This document shows, piece after piece, positions 12,007 to 13,090 of a DNA stretch of 13,090 nt. Position 1 is the first letter of the stretch, and every line of letters starts with the position of its first letter. Under the pieces are notes generated by a model. The model made no database searches, had not been told where the DNA came from, and saw nothing but the letters and a program-made list of their open reading frames with translations. Source of the stretch: an uncultured Anaerolineales bacterium (lineage in GTDB: Bacteria > Chloroflexota > Anaerolineae > Anaerolineales > Villigracilaceae); assembly GCA_937928015.1 (NCBI GenBank), contig CALFXA010000085.1, positions 1 to 13,090 of the forward strand, given 5' to 3'. The position numbers were made by a program, and so were the translations under genes.

Positions 12007-13090
12007 CTACGGCATCTCTGTCGTGTAATAGACCTGGTCTCCCACGGCCAGAAACAGGATGTGGTTCGGACTGGTCGTCATCGCGCCGATGAAGCCCGAG
12101 GGCACGGACCCCGCCACGGGGCGGAACTGGTTTTGCAGTTCGAGCGAGGTCGGCGACAGGCGCATCACCACCTGGTTGTCGGCGTCGAGCAGCAGGATGG
12201 TCGGGTCGGGCGGGACGGTATAAATCATCTGTGTGAAGTGCGCCTGCGCGAACAGGTTGGAATCCCGCAGGGCGGGGAAGGGATTGACCAGGGTCAACTC
12301 CTGACAGGTGGTCGGGCGCACGTCCAGGCGGCTGTACGAACAACGCGTGAGGTGACCGTCGGCGTGCAGCACGTACAACTCGTCGGCGCGCACGGCCAGG
12401 TCGATTCCATCCTGGAGGCTGGGCACCTGCGAGCTGAAGAAGAAATAGGGCAGATCGACGAACTCGCTGTCCTTGCCGGTGTAGACCCACACTGCGTTCG
12501 CGGGGGAATCCAGCGCATACAGGTTTCCGCTATCGAGCGTGACGGCCTTGAGCAGGCCCCAGTTCGTGTTCGGGGCGGGAAGCGGCTTGGCCACGGGCAC
12601 CTGGTTGGGCGCGCAATACAACAGGTTGCCAGCCCCATCCACGCCCAACAGGGTGGCATTGGCCATGTTCATCAACGGCATGGCCAGGATATCTTGCAGC
12701 GGCCCAACCTTGTAGCTGCCGTACTCGCCCGGCTTGCAATTGAAGGTCTTGTCGATCTGGAAGTTTCCGTTGGCCGAGATGCTGGCACGCAACACCTCGC
12801 CAGTCTTCGCGTCCAGCAGGTACAGGTCCGACTCGGTGGCGGCCATGCGGCTGATCTCGATGCCCAGTCCATTGCTGAAGGCGGCCTGGAACTTCAGGCG
12901 GCGCACTCCCTGTAACTGGTCGAGTTTGCCGTTGGCCTCCTCGCGCAGCATGCGGGTCTCGTCGGTCTTGCGATAGGACTCGGCCTTGTCCACATACAGC
13001 AGTACCTCGCTCCAGGTGTTGCTCTGCATGACCGGGTCGGCCTGGCTGGCGGCTGTCTTGCGGGCGTTGTAGGCCTGCGCCAGGTAGGTG
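12007..13090 (-). CDS. Predicted six-bladed beta-propeller protein, N-terminus beyond window
   Basis: The frame is open to the right edge (upstream of the ATG at 13029 it still reads TYLAQAYNARKTAASQADPV), so this is the C-terminal 360 residues of a longer protein. The first 75 or so residues are helical and charged, rich in Ala, Glu and Lys (YVDKAESYRKTDETRMLREE), resembling a coiled-coil or TPR-like region. The rest shows six propeller-like strands at fairly even spacing: DLYLLDAKTGEVLRA, TLLGVDGAGNLLYC, NLYALDSPANAVWVY, ELYVLHADGHLTRC, ILLLDADNQVVMRL and HILFLAVGDQVYYT. This fits a scaffold or sensor propeller of the NHL/WD type. Any catalytic domain would lie outside the window. Function unknown. 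Confidence 0.75.
   Translation of the reverse strand, partial: TYLAQAYNARKTAASQADPVMQSNTWSEVLLYVDKAESYRKTDETRMLREEANGKLDQLQGVRRLKFQAAFSNGLGIEISRMAATESDLYLLDAKTGEVLRASISANGNFQIDKTFNCKPGEYGSYKVGPLQDILAMPLMNMANATLLGVDGAGNLLYCAPNQVPVAKPLPAPNTNWGLLKAVTLDSGNLYALDSPANAVWVYTGKDSEFVDLPYFFFSSQVPSLQDGIDLAVRADELYVLHADGHLTRCSYSRLDVRPTTCQELTLVNPFPALRDSNLFAQAHFTQMIYTVPPDPTILLLDADNQVVMRLSPTSLELQNQFRPVAGSVPSGFIGAMTTSPNHILFLAVGDQVYYTTEMP

Noticed and set aside
12061..12915. A 284-codon plus-strand open frame
   Set aside because: Antisense shadow of the propeller gene; no promoter, ribosome site or motif.
13027..13029. ATG 13029 as the true start of the propeller protein
   Set aside because: The frame stays open to the window edge with similar helical composition and there is no ribosome site before this ATG.
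1..13090. CRISPR arrays, tRNA/rRNA genes, transposases, toxin-antitoxin or phage genes
   Set aside because: Looked for by eye on both strands; no regularly spaced repeats, tRNA-like folds or recognisable mobile or defence proteins were found.

Overview
The window is about 13 kb of GC-rich, densely coding bacterial DNA with short intergenic gaps, frequent 1-4 bp start/stop overlaps and some GTG starts. The gene set is a two-subunit class I fumarase, a stand-alone B12 domain of an acyl-CoA mutase with MeaB, a bacterial Elp3, small chromate-transporter (CHR) proteins and palindromic elements inside genes. It fits Chloroflexota, probably an Anaerolineae-like member. That assignment is an inference from protein style, not a database match.

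Layout. (1) 1-1177, minus strand: fumarase alpha and beta subunits, the beta running off the left edge. (2) 1178-1315: a divergent control region with a clear TATAAT box and a GGAGG ribosome site facing right. (3) 1316-5826, plus strand: an apparent six-gene unit of methylmalonyl-CoA mutase B12-binding subunit, MeaB GTPase, GNAT acetyltransferase, a divergent PRPP synthetase, the DNA glycosylase MutM and a small membrane-anchored protein of unknown function. It ends in a perfect 13-bp hairpin at 5845-5874 that can also stop the converging unit. (4) 10198-5884, minus strand: a tightly packed five-gene unit, cysH, elp3, two paralogous CHR half-transporters and a tandem UspA protein. (5) 10228-10965, plus strand: a Trm9-like SAM methyltransferase, divergent from cysH across only 29 bp. 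(6) 10984-13090, minus strand: an unrecognised 336-residue protein and the C-terminal part of a predicted six-bladed beta-propeller protein cut by the right edge.

How the genes may work together. Fumarase, the mutase B12 subunit and MeaB all lie around succinate, succinyl-CoA and propionyl-CoA metabolism. The most interesting neighbourhood is 7800-10965. Elp3 installs the carboxymethyl-type group on wobble uridine 34 of tRNA, and in eukaryotes Trm9/ALKBH8 methylates the product to mcm5U. Here an Elp3 and a methyltransferase with Trm9-like motifs leave one miniature divergent promoter whose two TATAAT boxes each sit exactly six bases from a start codon, with no Shine-Dalgarno sequence. This suggests paired leaderless transcription and possibly a bacterial mcm5U-like pathway. 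The same operon carries a sulfate-assimilation reductase.

A second theme is palindromic elements placed in frame inside genes: one inside mutM, one inside elp3, and one that encodes the C-terminus and stop codon of the methyltransferase while serving as a terminator. No tRNA, rRNA, CRISPR array or transposase was seen, and no stretch longer than about 140 bp lacks a gene.
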